NCBI RefSeq assembly: GCF_003945765.1
Contig: NZ_CP027712.1
Location: 868,001 to 932,000 of the forward strand
DNA length: 64,000 nucleotides
Direction of reading: 5' to 3'
Source: Pseudomonas chlororaphis subsp. chlororaphis
Lineage (GTDB): Bacteria > Pseudomonadota > Gammaproteobacteria > Pseudomonadales > Pseudomonadaceae
Shown: positions 18,304-26,575 of the stretch, piece by piece
Layout: every line of letters begins with the position of its first letter
Position numbering within the stretch: the first letter of the stretch is position 1
Position numbers and translations under genes: made by a program
The notes under the pieces: generated by a model
Databases searched by the model: none
The model's input: the letters and a program-made list of their open reading frames with translations, nothing else
What the model was told of the DNA's origin: nothing

Positions 18304-19862
18304 ACAACGACAAGCCCTATCTGCTGGCGATCGACAATGGCACCCAGAGCGTGCGGGCCCTGTTGTTCGACCTGCAAGGCAACCTGCTGGGCAAGGGCAA
18401 GGTCGAGTTGCAGGCCTACTATTCCAGCCAGCCCGGCTGGGCCGAACAGGACCCCGATTACTACTGGCGCAAACTCGGCGAGGCCTGCCAGCAGTTGTGG
18501 CAGCAGACCGGCATCGATCGCCGGCAGATCCGCGGCGTGTCACTGACGACCCAGCGCGGCACCCTGATCAACGTCGATGCCGACGGCAAGCCCTTGCGTC
18601 CGGCGATCCTCTGGCTCGACCAGCGCCAGACCGAAGTCGAGGGCGACATCAAGGGCCCCTGGAGTTGGCTGTTCAAGCTGATCGGGGCCCAGGCCACGGT
18701 GGATTACTTTCGCGCCCAGGCCGAGGTCAACTGGATCGCCCGGCACCAGCCCGACGTCTGGGCGGCCACCGACAAGCTGTTGCTGCTGTCGGGCTTTCTC
18801 ACCCATCGGCTGACCGGGAACTTTGTCGACTCGGTCGGCTGTTGCGTGGCCTTTTTGCCCTTCGACTACAAGCACCTGCGCTGGGCCGCGCCCCGTGACT
18901 GGAAATGGCAGGCCCTGGCGGTGCGCCCCGAGCAGCTGCCGAGCCTGCGCAAGCCGGGCGAGGTCCTGGGGCATATCAGCGCCGCGGCCAGCCAGCTGAC
19001 CGGGATTCCCGAAGGCCTGCCGCTGATTGCCGCGGGGGCCGACAAGGCCTGTGAAGTGCTGGGTTCCGGGGTGCAGGACAGCGGCACCGCCTGCCTGTCC
19101 TACGGCACCACGGCGACCATCACCACCACCCGGTCCCGCTACCGGGAAATCATCCCGCTGATCCCGCCTTACCCCTCGGCGATGCCCGACCATTACAACT
19201 GCGAAGTGATGATCTATCGCGGCTACTGGATGGTCAGCTGGTTCAAGCAGGAGTTCGGCCTGCGGGAAATGCAGCAGGCCCGCGAGCAGGGGCTGGAGCC
19301 GGAGGTGTTGTTCGATGCGCTGGTCAACGCGGTGCCGCCCGGCTCCATGGGGCTGATGCTGCAACCTTACTGGTCGCCCGGAATCCGCGAGCCGGGCGTC
19401 GAGGCCAAGGGCGCGATGATCGGCTTTGGCGATGTGCACACCCGGGCGCATATCTACCGGGCGATTCTCGAGGGCCTGGCCTACGCCCTGCGCCAGGGCA
19501 AGGAACGCATCGAGCAGCGCACCCGCAACCCGATTACCTGCTTGCGGGTGGCCGGCGGCGGTTCCCAGAGCGACGCGGCCATGCAATTGACGGCGGACAT
19601 TTTCGGCCTGCCCGCCGAGCGTCCGCATGTGTACGAAGCCTCCGGGCTCGGCGCGGCGATTGCCTGTGCGGTCGGGCTGGGCCTGTACCCGGATTTCCCC
19701 ACGGCCATCGCCGGCATGACCCGCGTCGCCGAGGTCTTCCAGCCGCAACCCCAGGCGCAGCAGCTCTATCAACGGCTGTACCGCGAGGTGTATGTGCGCA
19801 TGTACCGCCAGCTCAGCCCGCTGTACCGCAGTATTCGCGAGATCACCGGTTACCCGGCCTGA
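18300..19862 (+). CDS. FGGY-family carbohydrate (glycerol/xylulose-type) kinase
   Basis: A 520-residue two-domain ASKHA kinase. It has the N-terminal phosphate-1 loop [15 protein letters not shown], the [11 protein letters not shown] motif of FGGY kinases, [13 protein letters not shown] as in glycerol kinase, [13 protein letters not shown], and the C-terminal signature [20 protein letters not shown]. The start overlaps the stop of the dehydrogenase gene by four bases (ATGA). Kinase plus GlpD-like enzyme would convert a free polyol (glycerol or a substituted glycerol) to a phosphate and then to a keto-phosphate. The exact polyol is unknown; the typical glycerol-kinase length and residues suggest a glycerol-like substrate. 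Confidence 0.87.
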   Translation: MNNDKPYLLAIDNGTQSVRALLFDLQGNLLGKGKVELQAYYSSQPGWAEQDPDYYWRKLGEACQQLWQQTGIDRRQIRGVSLTTQRGTLINVDADGKPLRPAILWLDQRQTEVEGDIKGPWSWLFKLIGAQATVDYFRAQAEVNWIARHQPDVWAATDKLLLLSGFLTHRLTGNFVDSVGCCVAFLPFDYKHLRWAAPRDWKWQALAVRPEQLPSLRKPGEVLGHISAAASQLTGIPEGLPLIAAGADKACEVLGSGVQDSGTACLSYGTTATITTTRSRYREIIPLIPPYPSAMPDHYNCEVMIYRGYWMVSWFKQEFGLREMQQAREQGLEPEVLFDALVNAVPPGSMGLMLQPYWSPGIREPGVEAKGAMIGFGDVHTRAHIYRAILEGLAYALRQGKERIEQRTRNPITCLRVAGGGSQSDAAMQLTADIFGLPAERPHVYEASGLGAAIACAVGLGLYPDFPTAIAGMTRVAEVFQPQPQAQQLYQRLYREVYVRMYRQLSPLYRSIREITGYPA

Positions 19863-20052
19863 ACCCGGCCGCACGCCAGCGGTTGTCGCGCCCGGGTTTG
19901 CCGGCGCGCGGCGTTGGCGGCTGCGTGGGTTCGCGGGCAACGGCGTGGCGCTATCGGAGAGTTTTTTTGGCCAGATTGGACAGTGTCAGGCCCGGGGTCG
20001 GTTGTTAGGCTCGATCCCCACTGCCGATTGATCCAATAAGAGCGAAAAGCCG

Positions 20053-21378
20053 ATGAAGTTGTCTGTAGCGCTGTGGTGGGGGCTGACGTGGGGAACCTGC
20101 GCGATGGCGCCCGATGCCCAGGCCTGGTCCAACCACACCGTGGGCAGCTACCTGGCCTTGCAGGCGTTGCCGCAACTGCGTGACGCGCCCGAAGTCGAGG
20201 TCGAAGCCCTGGAGTCGTTCCTCGTGCAGGAGCATGTGGGGCTGGTGGTCCTGCTCGAGCGGCAGGAGCAGTTTGCCCGTGAGCACTTCGCGCACTATCC
20301 GCCGCGCCCGGACGAGCTGAAGCTGGGCGAGCAGCCGGGGGACAATCCGCGCCAGGCATTTCTCCAGGCGCTGCGGCTCAACCCGAAGATCCACCTGGCG
20401 CTGGCGATCCAGCCGATGGTCGGGCAAGACCAGCCCCGGCGCCAGCACCTGGCGGCGGACCAGGTGATGGTCAAGCAGACCCTTTCGCCCTGGAACATCC
20501 AGCGCTTCATTGCCCTGGCTCCCGCCGAGCGCGTCGCGCCGCTGGCGGTGCTGGCCAGTGCCGCCGACGAGCCGGACTACGGCCACGACATCAACCTGTT
20601 CAGCGACAACCCCGGCGATGTCGGCGCGCGCTATGGCTTCGGCCCGCAACCCTTTGGCGATGCGCGGTTCCAGTACAGCTCCCAGGCGCCGTTCCACATG
20701 GGTTTCTTCCACGAAAACCCGGTGGTGTATGCCGCCGCGCCGTTCCTGCAACGCAACTGGCCGCACTGGCGGGCCTATCAGTTTCTCGACCTGGCGCGCT
20801 TCGCCTTCGCCAAGGGGCATCCCTATTGGGGTTACCGCTTTCTCGGCTGGGGCCTGCATTACATCCAGGACCTGACCCAGCCCTATCACGCCACGGCGCT
20901 GCCGGGTGTCGACCTGGCCGACATGCTGCTGATGGAGAGCAAGGCCCTGGCCGGCTACGACGCGGACAAGAAGGCCGCGATCGAACGCGCGGCCACCCGC
21001 CACACGGAGGTGGAGAAATACCAGTTCAACTGGCTGCACGGCCTGCTGCTGGCCGGGCAGCCGCACCCGATGCTGGCGGCCTATGCCGACACCGAGCGGG
21101 ACGCGAGCTACCCGCCCTATTCGGTGGACTACCCGCGCGAGGTGATCAGCGCCGAATCCAGCGCCCAGGCTGCGGCCTTCGACGAGGCCATCGGCCAGTG
21201 GCTGCAGACCCCGGCAGCCAACCAGAGCTTCAGCGCCGGCAACGCGCTGGCCCGGGAACGTTATGAGCATGCGGCGCTGAACGGGCAACTGTTGCAACTG
21301 ATCCGGAACCTGGGCGCCCACAGCCGCAATTTTGTGCGCGCCGGTATCGAGGCAGATGCCGGGCCAGGCGCCGAGTAG
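20053..21378 (+). CDS. Secreted zinc phospholipase C / S1-P1 nuclease-like protein
   Basis: A 441-residue exported protein. The signal peptide (residues 1-24) ends PDAQA, so the mature protein would start with Trp25 in WSNHTVG. In zinc-dependent phospholipase C and S1/P1 nuclease, the N-terminal Trp itself binds zinc, so this placement is strong support. The second zinc motif is GLHYIQDLTQPYHA (H269, D273, H279; HxxxDxxxPxH), and EPDYGHDIN is a plausible further ligand region. It is longer than Bacillus PLC (about 245 mature residues). It lies 190 bases after the kinase gene and 53 bases before the DUF1302 gene. Predicted role: hydrolysis of a phospholipid or phosphodiester in the periplasm. 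It could instead be a nuclease or an inactive relative. Confidence 0.72.
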   Translation: MKLSVALWWGLTWGTCAMAPDAQAWSNHTVGSYLALQALPQLRDAPEVEVEALESFLVQEHVGLVVLLERQEQFAREHFAHYPPRPDELKLGEQPGDNPRQAFLQALRLNPKIHLALAIQPMVGQDQPRRQHLAADQVMVKQTLSPWNIQRFIALAPAERVAPLAVLASAADEPDYGHDINLFSDNPGDVGARYGFGPQPFGDARFQYSSQAPFHMGFFHENPVVYAAAPFLQRNWPHWRAYQFLDLARFAFAKGHPYWGYRFLGWGLHYIQDLTQPYHATALPGVDLADMLLMESKALAGYDADKKAAIERAATRHTEVEKYQFNWLHGLLLAGQPHPMLAAYADTERDASYPPYSVDYPREVISAESSAQAAAFDEAIGQWLQTPAANQSFSAGNALARERYEHAALNGQLLQLIRNLGAHSRNFVRAGIEADAGPGAE

Positions 21379-21431
21379 TGCAGCGCAAGCGGACAGAAAA
21401 ATAACAAGAGTCAGTCAGGGGGATGCAAGCG

Positions 21432-23417
21432 ATGGCGATCAGCGTGTGGAGTCGGCACCCGGGAGCACCGGGCAAATGGTACGCGGCACCCAGCTATGCC
21501 GGGGTCGGGCTGCTGGGCCTGTTGCAATGGTGCGCGGTCGATGCGGTGCAGGCCATGGAGTTCAGCGTGCTGGACAATCAGGTCACCGGCTCGTTCGACA
21601 GCACCTTGTCCTACGGCCGCCTGTGGCGGGTGCAGGGGCGGGACAAGAGCAACGATGACGTCAACACCAACGACGGCAATCGCAATTTCGACACCGGGCT
21701 GGCTTCGGAGGTCTACAAGATCACTTCGGAGCTGGAGGCCAACTACCAGAACTACGGCATGTTCGTGCGCGGCACGGCGTTCTATGACACCCAGATCATG
21801 GACAAGCGCAACGACTACTACAAAAACAACCAGCCCTCGCAGCCGAGCCAGAGCAACCCCCGGGACGATCACTTCAGCAGCCAGACCCGCGACATCGCCG
21901 GCAGCCGCGTGGAGATGCTCGACGCCTATGTCTACGGCAACTGGGATGTGGCGCAGATGCCGCTGTCGGTGCGGCTCGGGCGCCAGGTGTTCAACTGGGG
22001 CGAGGGGATTTTCTATCGCGGCGGGGTCAACACCACCAACCCGGTGGACGCCGCCAAGTACCGTCTGCCCGGCGCCGAGGTCAAGGAAGTGCTGATGCCG
22101 GTGGAGGCCATCAGTTTCAACATCGGCCTGAGCGACAACCTGACCCTGGAAAGCTTCTACCAGTGGAACTGGAAGGAGACGCGCATCGACCCGGTCGGCA
22201 CCTTCTACTCGCAGACCGATCTGTTCGCCGACGGCGGCCGCACGGCTTACAACAACTTCAGCGGCACCGCGCTGGACACCCCGGTGCCGGGCTTCGGCAA
22301 CGTCATCGGGCTGTATGAGTCCCTGGGCAACAACCCGGTGCTGGGCAACGTGCTGCGCAGCACCGGCCTGTATGCCAATGGCATCACCCCGGCATTCGGC
22401 AACACCCTCAAGGTGGCCTCGGTGGGCAAGGACATCAACGCGCGCAACGACGGCCAATACGGCTTCGCCTTTCGCTACATGGCCGAGTCGCTCAACAGCA
22501 CCGAGTTCGGCCTGTACCTGGTCAACTATCACGCCAAGGAGCCCACCATCGCCGCCGACCTGGGCGGGTATCAGGGCGTCGACATGGACGCCCTGGCCAA
22601 TCTGCTGCGCCCGGTGGCGGGCAGCCAGGCCGAGGCGCTGGCCAACGGCCTGGCCACGGCCGACGTCATGGGCAACATCCAGGCCCACCGCCGGTACGCC
22701 GAAGACATCCGCATGTATGGCTTCAGCTTCAACACCACCCTGGGGCCGGCGTCGGTGTTCGGCGAACTGGCTTACCGGCCGAACCTGCCGATCGGCATCG
22801 CGGCCACCAACGACCTGGTCGGCGACCTGGCCAACGGCGCGGCGGCCGCGGCGGCTGGCCGGACCGTGAATGTCGGTGGGCAAATGGTCCGGCTCGACAG
22901 CGAGATCAACAACGCCGAACGGATCGAAGCCTTCAACGCCTCCCTGGGCAGCATCTACAACTTCGGCCCAAGCCTGTCGTTCGACTCGTTGTTCGGGGTG
23001 TTCGAACTGGCCTCCGAGCACCTGCGCGGCAGCAGCCTGAAGTACAGGGCCCATGACGGCAGCACCCGCTATTACGCCGGCACCGGCAACTTTTCCTACG
23101 TCTCCGGGGGCGAGCGCGACGATCAGGTCAACCGCAACGCCTACAGCTACACGGTGATGTTCAACGGCACCTGGAACGACGTGTACGCCGGGGTCAACGT
23201 GTCGCCCTACGTGGTCTACAAGGACGACTTCGAGGGCAACTCCTACCAGGCCGGCAACTTCATCGAGGGACGCAAGGCCTACACCCTGGGGGTCAAGGCC
23301 AACTACCAGAACAAGCTGGAAGCCGAGTTGCAGTACACCGAGTTTTTCGGCGGTGGCCAGAACAACGGCGTGCGTGACCGCGACAACATCGGTTTCAACC
23401 TCAAGTACTTCCTGTGA
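21432..23417 (+). CDS. DUF1302-family outer-membrane-type protein
   Basis: A 661-residue exported protein. After an N-terminal signal segment ending in AVDAVQA it begins FSVLDNQVTGSFDSTLSYG, the standard DUF1302 opening. It continues with many short amphipathic strands (SVRLGRQVFNWGEGIFYRGG, NLTLESFYQWNW) and ends in an aromatic residue after NIGFNLKYFL, like a beta-barrel. The ATG at 21432 is preferred because the AGGGGG site at 21417-21422 is 9 bases away; an ATG at 21423 touches the site. DUF1302 and DUF1329 genes usually occur together in operons for use of hydrophobic substrates, and an outer-membrane uptake role is inferred. Confidence 0.85.
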   Translation: MAISVWSRHPGAPGKWYAAPSYAGVGLLGLLQWCAVDAVQAMEFSVLDNQVTGSFDSTLSYGRLWRVQGRDKSNDDVNTNDGNRNFDTGLASEVYKITSELEANYQNYGMFVRGTAFYDTQIMDKRNDYYKNNQPSQPSQSNPRDDHFSSQTRDIAGSRVEMLDAYVYGNWDVAQMPLSVRLGRQVFNWGEGIFYRGGVNTTNPVDAAKYRLPGAEVKEVLMPVEAISFNIGLSDNLTLESFYQWNWKETRIDPVGTFYSQTDLFADGGRTAYNNFSGTALDTPVPGFGNVIGLYESLGNNPVLGNVLRSTGLYANGITPAFGNTLKVASVGKDINARNDGQYGFAFRYMAESLNSTEFGLYLVNYHAKEPTIAADLGGYQGVDMDALANLLRPVAGSQAEALANGLATADVMGNIQAHRRYAEDIRMYGFSFNTTLGPASVFGELAYRPNLPIGIAATNDLVGDLANGAAAAAAGRTVNVGGQMVRLDSEINNAERIEAFNASLGSIYNFGPSLSFDSLFGVFELASEHLRGSSLKYRAHDGSTRYYAGTGNFSYVSGGERDDQVNRNAYSYTVMFNGTWNDVYAGVNVSPYVVYKDDFEGNSYQAGNFIEGRKAYTLGVKANYQNKLEAELQYTEFFGGGQNNGVRDRDNIGFNLKYFL

Positions 23418-23461
23418 GCCATCAGCCTGCGGCACCTGTCGAGCCGCTTCGGAGAGCATCC

Positions 23462-24832
23462 ATGTTGCACAAGCACCGATTGATCCACGCCGGCCTGGCG
23501 CTGGCCCTGGGCGTGGCCGCCGCCAGCGCCCTGGCAGCGAACGGCGATGAGGCGCAAGCACTCAAGGGCAGCCTGACACCGCTGGGCGCCGAGCGTGCCG
23601 GCAACGCGGCCGGCACCATTCCGGCCTGGGACGGTGGCATCACCCAGGCGCCCCAGGGCTATCAATCCGGCAAGCACCATGTCGACCCGTTCGCCGGCGA
23701 CACGCCGTTGTTCACCATCACCAAGGCCAACCTGGAGCAGTACAAGGCCAACCTCACCGCCGGTGAAATCGCCCTGTTCAACAACTACCCGGACACCTTC
23801 CAGATGCCGGTGTACAAGAGCCGCCGCTCCGGCTCGGCGCCGCAATGGGTGTATGACAACACCTACAGGAACGCCACCAGCGCCAAGCTGCTCGACGGTG
23901 GCAACGGCTTTGCCGACGCCTACGGCGGGGTGCCGTTCCCGATCCCGAAAAGCGGGGTCGAGGCGTTGTGGAACCACATCACACGCTACCGCGGCACCTA
24001 TGTGGTACGCCGCGCTTCCGAGGCGCCGGTGCAGCGCAATGGCAGCTTCGCGCTGGTGACCTCGCAGCAGGAAGGGCTGTTCAACTACTACCGCAAGGAC
24101 GGGCAGTTCGCCGGTTTGAAGAACGTCCTGTTCTATTACCTGGCCTTCGTGAAAAGCCCGGCGCGCCTGGCCGGTGGCGCCGCCCTGGTGCATGAGACCC
24201 TGGACCAGATCAAGGAGGCCCGCCAGGCCTGGATCTACGACGCCGGCCAGCGGAGGGTGCGGCGCGCGCCGAACCTGGCGTACGACACGCCGATCGCGGC
24301 GTCCGACGGTTTGCGCACGGCCGACGACACCGACATGTTCAACGGCTCGCCCGACCGCTACGACTGGAAGCTGCTGGGCAAGAAGGAGATCTACATTCCG
24401 TACAACAACTACAAGGTGTCCAGCCCGGCGGTGAAGTACGCCGATTTGCTCAAGGCCGGGCATCTCAACCCGCAGTACAGCCGTTATGAGTTGCATCGGG
24501 TGTGGGTGGTGGAAGGCACCTTGAAGCCCAATGCCCGGCACATCTATTCCAAGCGAGTGCTGTTTCTCGACGAGGACAGCTGGGGCGCGGCGGTGGTGGA
24601 CCAATACGATGGCCGCGGGGATCTGTGGCGGGTGTCGATGGCCTATCTGAAGAACTTCTACGACCTGCCGACGACCTGGAGCGCGCTGGACGTGTTCCAC
24701 GATCTGCAGGCGCGTCGTTACTACGTGCAGAACCTGGATAACGAGGAAGCGCAGACCGTGGACTTTGCCCAGCCCGTGCCGGAAGACGCTTACTTCATGC
24801 CGTCGGCGTTGCGCTTGCGCGGGACCCGGTAA
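23462..24832 (+). CDS. DUF1329-family exported protein (LolB-like fold)
   Basis: A 456-residue exported protein. The signal peptide (residues 1-26) ends ASALAANG. Typical DUF1329 blocks are LTPLGAERAGNAAGTIPAWDGG, YPDTFQMPVYKSRRS, the KEIYIPYNNYK segment, HRVWVVEGTLKPNARHIY and LFLDEDSWGAAVVDQYD. The family is predicted to have a lipid-binding LolB-like barrel and to accompany DUF1302 proteins, perhaps carrying a hydrophobic ligand across the periplasm. It is the last gene of the AraC-controlled cluster, 44 bases after the DUF1302 gene. Confidence 0.87.
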   Translation: MLHKHRLIHAGLALALGVAAASALAANGDEAQALKGSLTPLGAERAGNAAGTIPAWDGGITQAPQGYQSGKHHVDPFAGDTPLFTITKANLEQYKANLTAGEIALFNNYPDTFQMPVYKSRRSGSAPQWVYDNTYRNATSAKLLDGGNGFADAYGGVPFPIPKSGVEALWNHITRYRGTYVVRRASEAPVQRNGSFALVTSQQEGLFNYYRKDGQFAGLKNVLFYYLAFVKSPARLAGGAALVHETLDQIKEARQAWIYDAGQRRVRRAPNLAYDTPIAASDGLRTADDTDMFNGSPDRYDWKLLGKKEIYIPYNNYKVSSPAVKYADLLKAGHLNPQYSRYELHRVWVVEGTLKPNARHIYSKRVLFLDEDSWGAAVVDQYDGRGDLWRVSMAYLKNFYDLPTTWSALDVFHDLQARRYYVQNLDNEEAQTVDFAQPVPEDAYFMPSALRLRGTR

Positions 24833-24925
24833 GGGGCGGCTTTGTCTTGCCTCGGGCTGGCTGGCGCGGCGGTGCAGGGTTCAAGACGCTGCCGTGGGTG
24901 CCGATACGCAAGAGGCAGGCACACT

Positions 24926-24950
24926 TTGGGGAGCGCGAAAGCTCCCCCTG
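24926..24950. other. Stem-loop upstream of the PD-(D/E)XK-like gene
   Basis: GGGGAGC, GCGAAA loop, GCTCCCC gives a perfect seven-pair hairpin without a T-run, about 30 bases before the next start codon. It may be an inefficient terminator of the DUF1329 transcript or part of the next gene's leader. Confidence 0.5.
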
Positions 24951-24977
24951 ACCCTTTCAGGAACGGAGTCCAAAAAA

Positions 24978-25535
24978 ATGAACACAGCCATTGCATGGCC
25001 GGAGGTTTTTCTCGGGGCGTTTGATGCGATCAGCGAGCGCATGGCGCAGGTGCTGGAGCTGAGCGATTGCCGGGAGCACTGGATTCAGGCCGAGCTCAGC
25101 CTGTATGCCTGGCAGCAGGGTCATACCGATGTCTGGACTGGCGGTAATGCTGGAGGACGCACGAAAGTCGACCTGTATACGGAAGATCTCGATATGGCGG
25201 CCGAGGTGAAGTGCCTGGGGGATGTGTCGTTTCCCAAGTGCCTGATGGGCAAGGGGATGGCCGAGACCCGGTCCGTGCTGCGAGAGGATGGGGATGGGCG
25301 GCTCTGGTTTCCGCAGGTTGACCGGGGTGAGTCTGTGGTCTGGTCGGTGTTTGCCGATCTGCGTCGGCTGCAACGGATGGAGGGGGTTCGGAACAAGTTT
25401 CTGATTCTGGTGATTGCCAAGGACTATGTGGCAGAGACACAGATGGGGGAGACGCTGCGGCGGCTTCGTTTGTCGCAAGAGGAGTGGTCGTTGGAGTTGA
25501 AGAACGCCACGGTGCGGATTTGGCGGATCGAGTAG
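24978..25535 (+). CDS. Uncharacterised protein with PD-(D/E)XK nuclease-like pattern
   Basis: A 185-residue soluble protein. AGGAACGGAG lies upstream of the ATG at 24978. I do not recognise the family by name. The order HWIQAEL (E39), RTKVDLY (D65), MAAEVKC (E76-x-K78) resembles the catalytic alpha-beta pattern of PD-(D/E)XK nucleases: a helix glutamate, an acidic residue, then ExK on the next strand. A second hydrophobic strand, FLILVIAKDY, fits the core sheet. It has no neighbour of known restriction or repair function and is followed by over 1 kb of repeats. Nuclease activity is only an inference from this pattern. Confidence 0.6.
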   Translation: MNTAIAWPEVFLGAFDAISERMAQVLELSDCREHWIQAELSLYAWQQGHTDVWTGGNAGGRTKVDLYTEDLDMAAEVKCLGDVSFPKCLMGKGMAETRSVLREDGDGRLWFPQVDRGESVVWSVFADLRRLQRMEGVRNKFLILVIAKDYVAETQMGETLRRLRLSQEEWSLELKNATVRIWRIE

Positions 25536-25539
25536 CGCG

Positions 25540-25733
25540 TAGGAGCGAGGCTTGCCTGCGATGGCGTCTGCTCTGGCGCTGCATTTTTTGGACGGGGTAC
25601 ATATCCGTTTCTGCGGTCATGGCCTCTGGCGGTATGGGAAAAGCCTCTGTAGGAGCGAGGCTTGCCCGCGATGGCGTTCGTTCTGGCGCTGTATTTCTTG
25701 GATGGGGTGCATATCCATTTCTGCGGTCACGGC
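25540..25733. repeat. Two direct copies of an about 84-base unit, 110-base period
   Basis: Copies at about 25540-25623 and 25650-25733 both begin TAGGAGCGAGGCTTGCC and continue through CTGGCGCTG, ATATCC and TTTCTGCGGTCA, with about 90% identity. Each starts with a REP-family head but also carries about 55 bases of additional shared sequence, so this is a larger duplicated unit rather than a simple REP pair. Confidence 0.8.
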
Positions 25734-25739
25734 TACTTA

Positions 25740-26040
25740 TGGTTCCGCCCTTACGGCGGGTCACTTTTGGCAAACGCCCGGAATGCCGGCCCAGCCAAAA
25801 GTAACCAAAAAGTCTTGCCCCTGCGTACGGCCTTCGCTGCGCTCAGGTTTCCTCGCTCCGGCGTCCATCAGGGGGCATCGACTCCGGTCGGCTTCGCTTC
25901 GACCTCCATACGATGTCCTCGACTGCGTCGAGGGGCGCTACGCGCCATCCCCCTGATGAACACCGGAACGAAGCCTTCCGATGGGGCGGGCAGATCAAGA
26001 TCAAAAGCTGCGCCATGCGCGACCTACCGGTCGGCGCTAA
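25740..26040. other. Non-coding block without a supported gene
   Basis: This block contains several overlapping ATG frames in all phases. None has a ribosome-binding site or family-like sequence. From memory, similar blocks (GTTCCGCCCTTACGGCGGGT..., then AAAAGTAACCAAAAAGTC) recur between genes in Pseudomonas genomes and are often mis-annotated as short ORFs. I treat it as dispersed repeat DNA. Confidence 0.45.
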
Positions 26041-26044
26041 CTCC

Positions 26045-26161
26045 TGTAGCCGCTGCCGAGCCCGCGAGGCTGCGATCGACTGCGCAGCAGGCGCAGGGAT
26101 TTTGAAACCGCTGGAGGACCTTCGGTCCTATCGCAGCCTCGCGGGCTCGGCAGCGGCTACA
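26045..26161. repeat. REPIN (TGTAGCCGCTGCC family)
   Basis: Perfect terminal inverted arms TGTAGCCGCTGCCGAGCCCG and reverse complement enclose about 75 bases, including a GACCTTCGGTC hairpin. A single REP head of the other family (TGTAGGAGCGAGCTTGCTC) follows at about 26184-26206. Confidence 0.88.
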
Positions 26162-26289
26162 GACCGGTTATATCGGCGCTTTTTGTAGGAGCGAGCTTGC
26201 TCGCGATCAGGTCCTGCGGATGACGTGTTTTGTCGTGTAGGACGCTGTCTGAAAGTGAGGCTCTTCGCTTTATCTTGTAAGGCTTTTCC

Positions 26290-26575
26290 GAGAAACTCCG
26301 GGGCGCTTGCGTCTGGGAAGGGGGCTGTCTAGCCTCGGGTTCGTCACCGGTTTTTCGGTGATCGGGTTTAGCAGCTCGAGGAAAATCCAGACGTACAAGC
26401 TCCCTATCTAACTCGTTGGCATTTCTTGTCGACTTGTTTGTTATGGCAGCTGTGCGCGGGGCACCCTTGGGTGCGCTGGGTCTCTGGAGTCCTGGTCTGC
26501 TAACCCGCGTATAGCTGCCACCCTATTTTCGTTTAGCAGCGACGGGTGATGGCTCCACTACTCCGGAGTTACGCC
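26290..26575 (+). promoter_or_regulatory. Candidate structured 5' leader RNA, copy 1
   Basis: The region before the small gene at 26576 has the same layout as 43050-43335 (minus strand). Stem P0 is 26344-26349/26356-26361 (TCACCG/CGGTGA). P1 is TGGCAGCT 26444-26451 with AGCTGCCA 26513-26520. P2 is CGCGGG 26455-26460 with CCCGCG 26504-26509. P3 is the hairpin GCACC-CTTG-GGTGC 26461-26474. TTTAGCAGC occurs at 26367-26375 and again at 26532-26540, and the complementary CTGCTAA lies between them at 26497-26503, so two alternative pairings are possible. GGCTCC (26551-26556) can pair with the GGAG ribosome-binding site at 26565-26568. Paired base changes against copy 2 support RNA structure. A translational control element is inferred; the ligand or trigger is unknown. 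Confidence 0.7.

Noticed and set aside
25740..26105. Overlapping short ORFs in the block after the PD-(D/E)XK-like gene
   Set aside because: Several frames of one repeat-like block, all without ribosome-binding sites; resembles recurrent Pseudomonas intergenic DNA.
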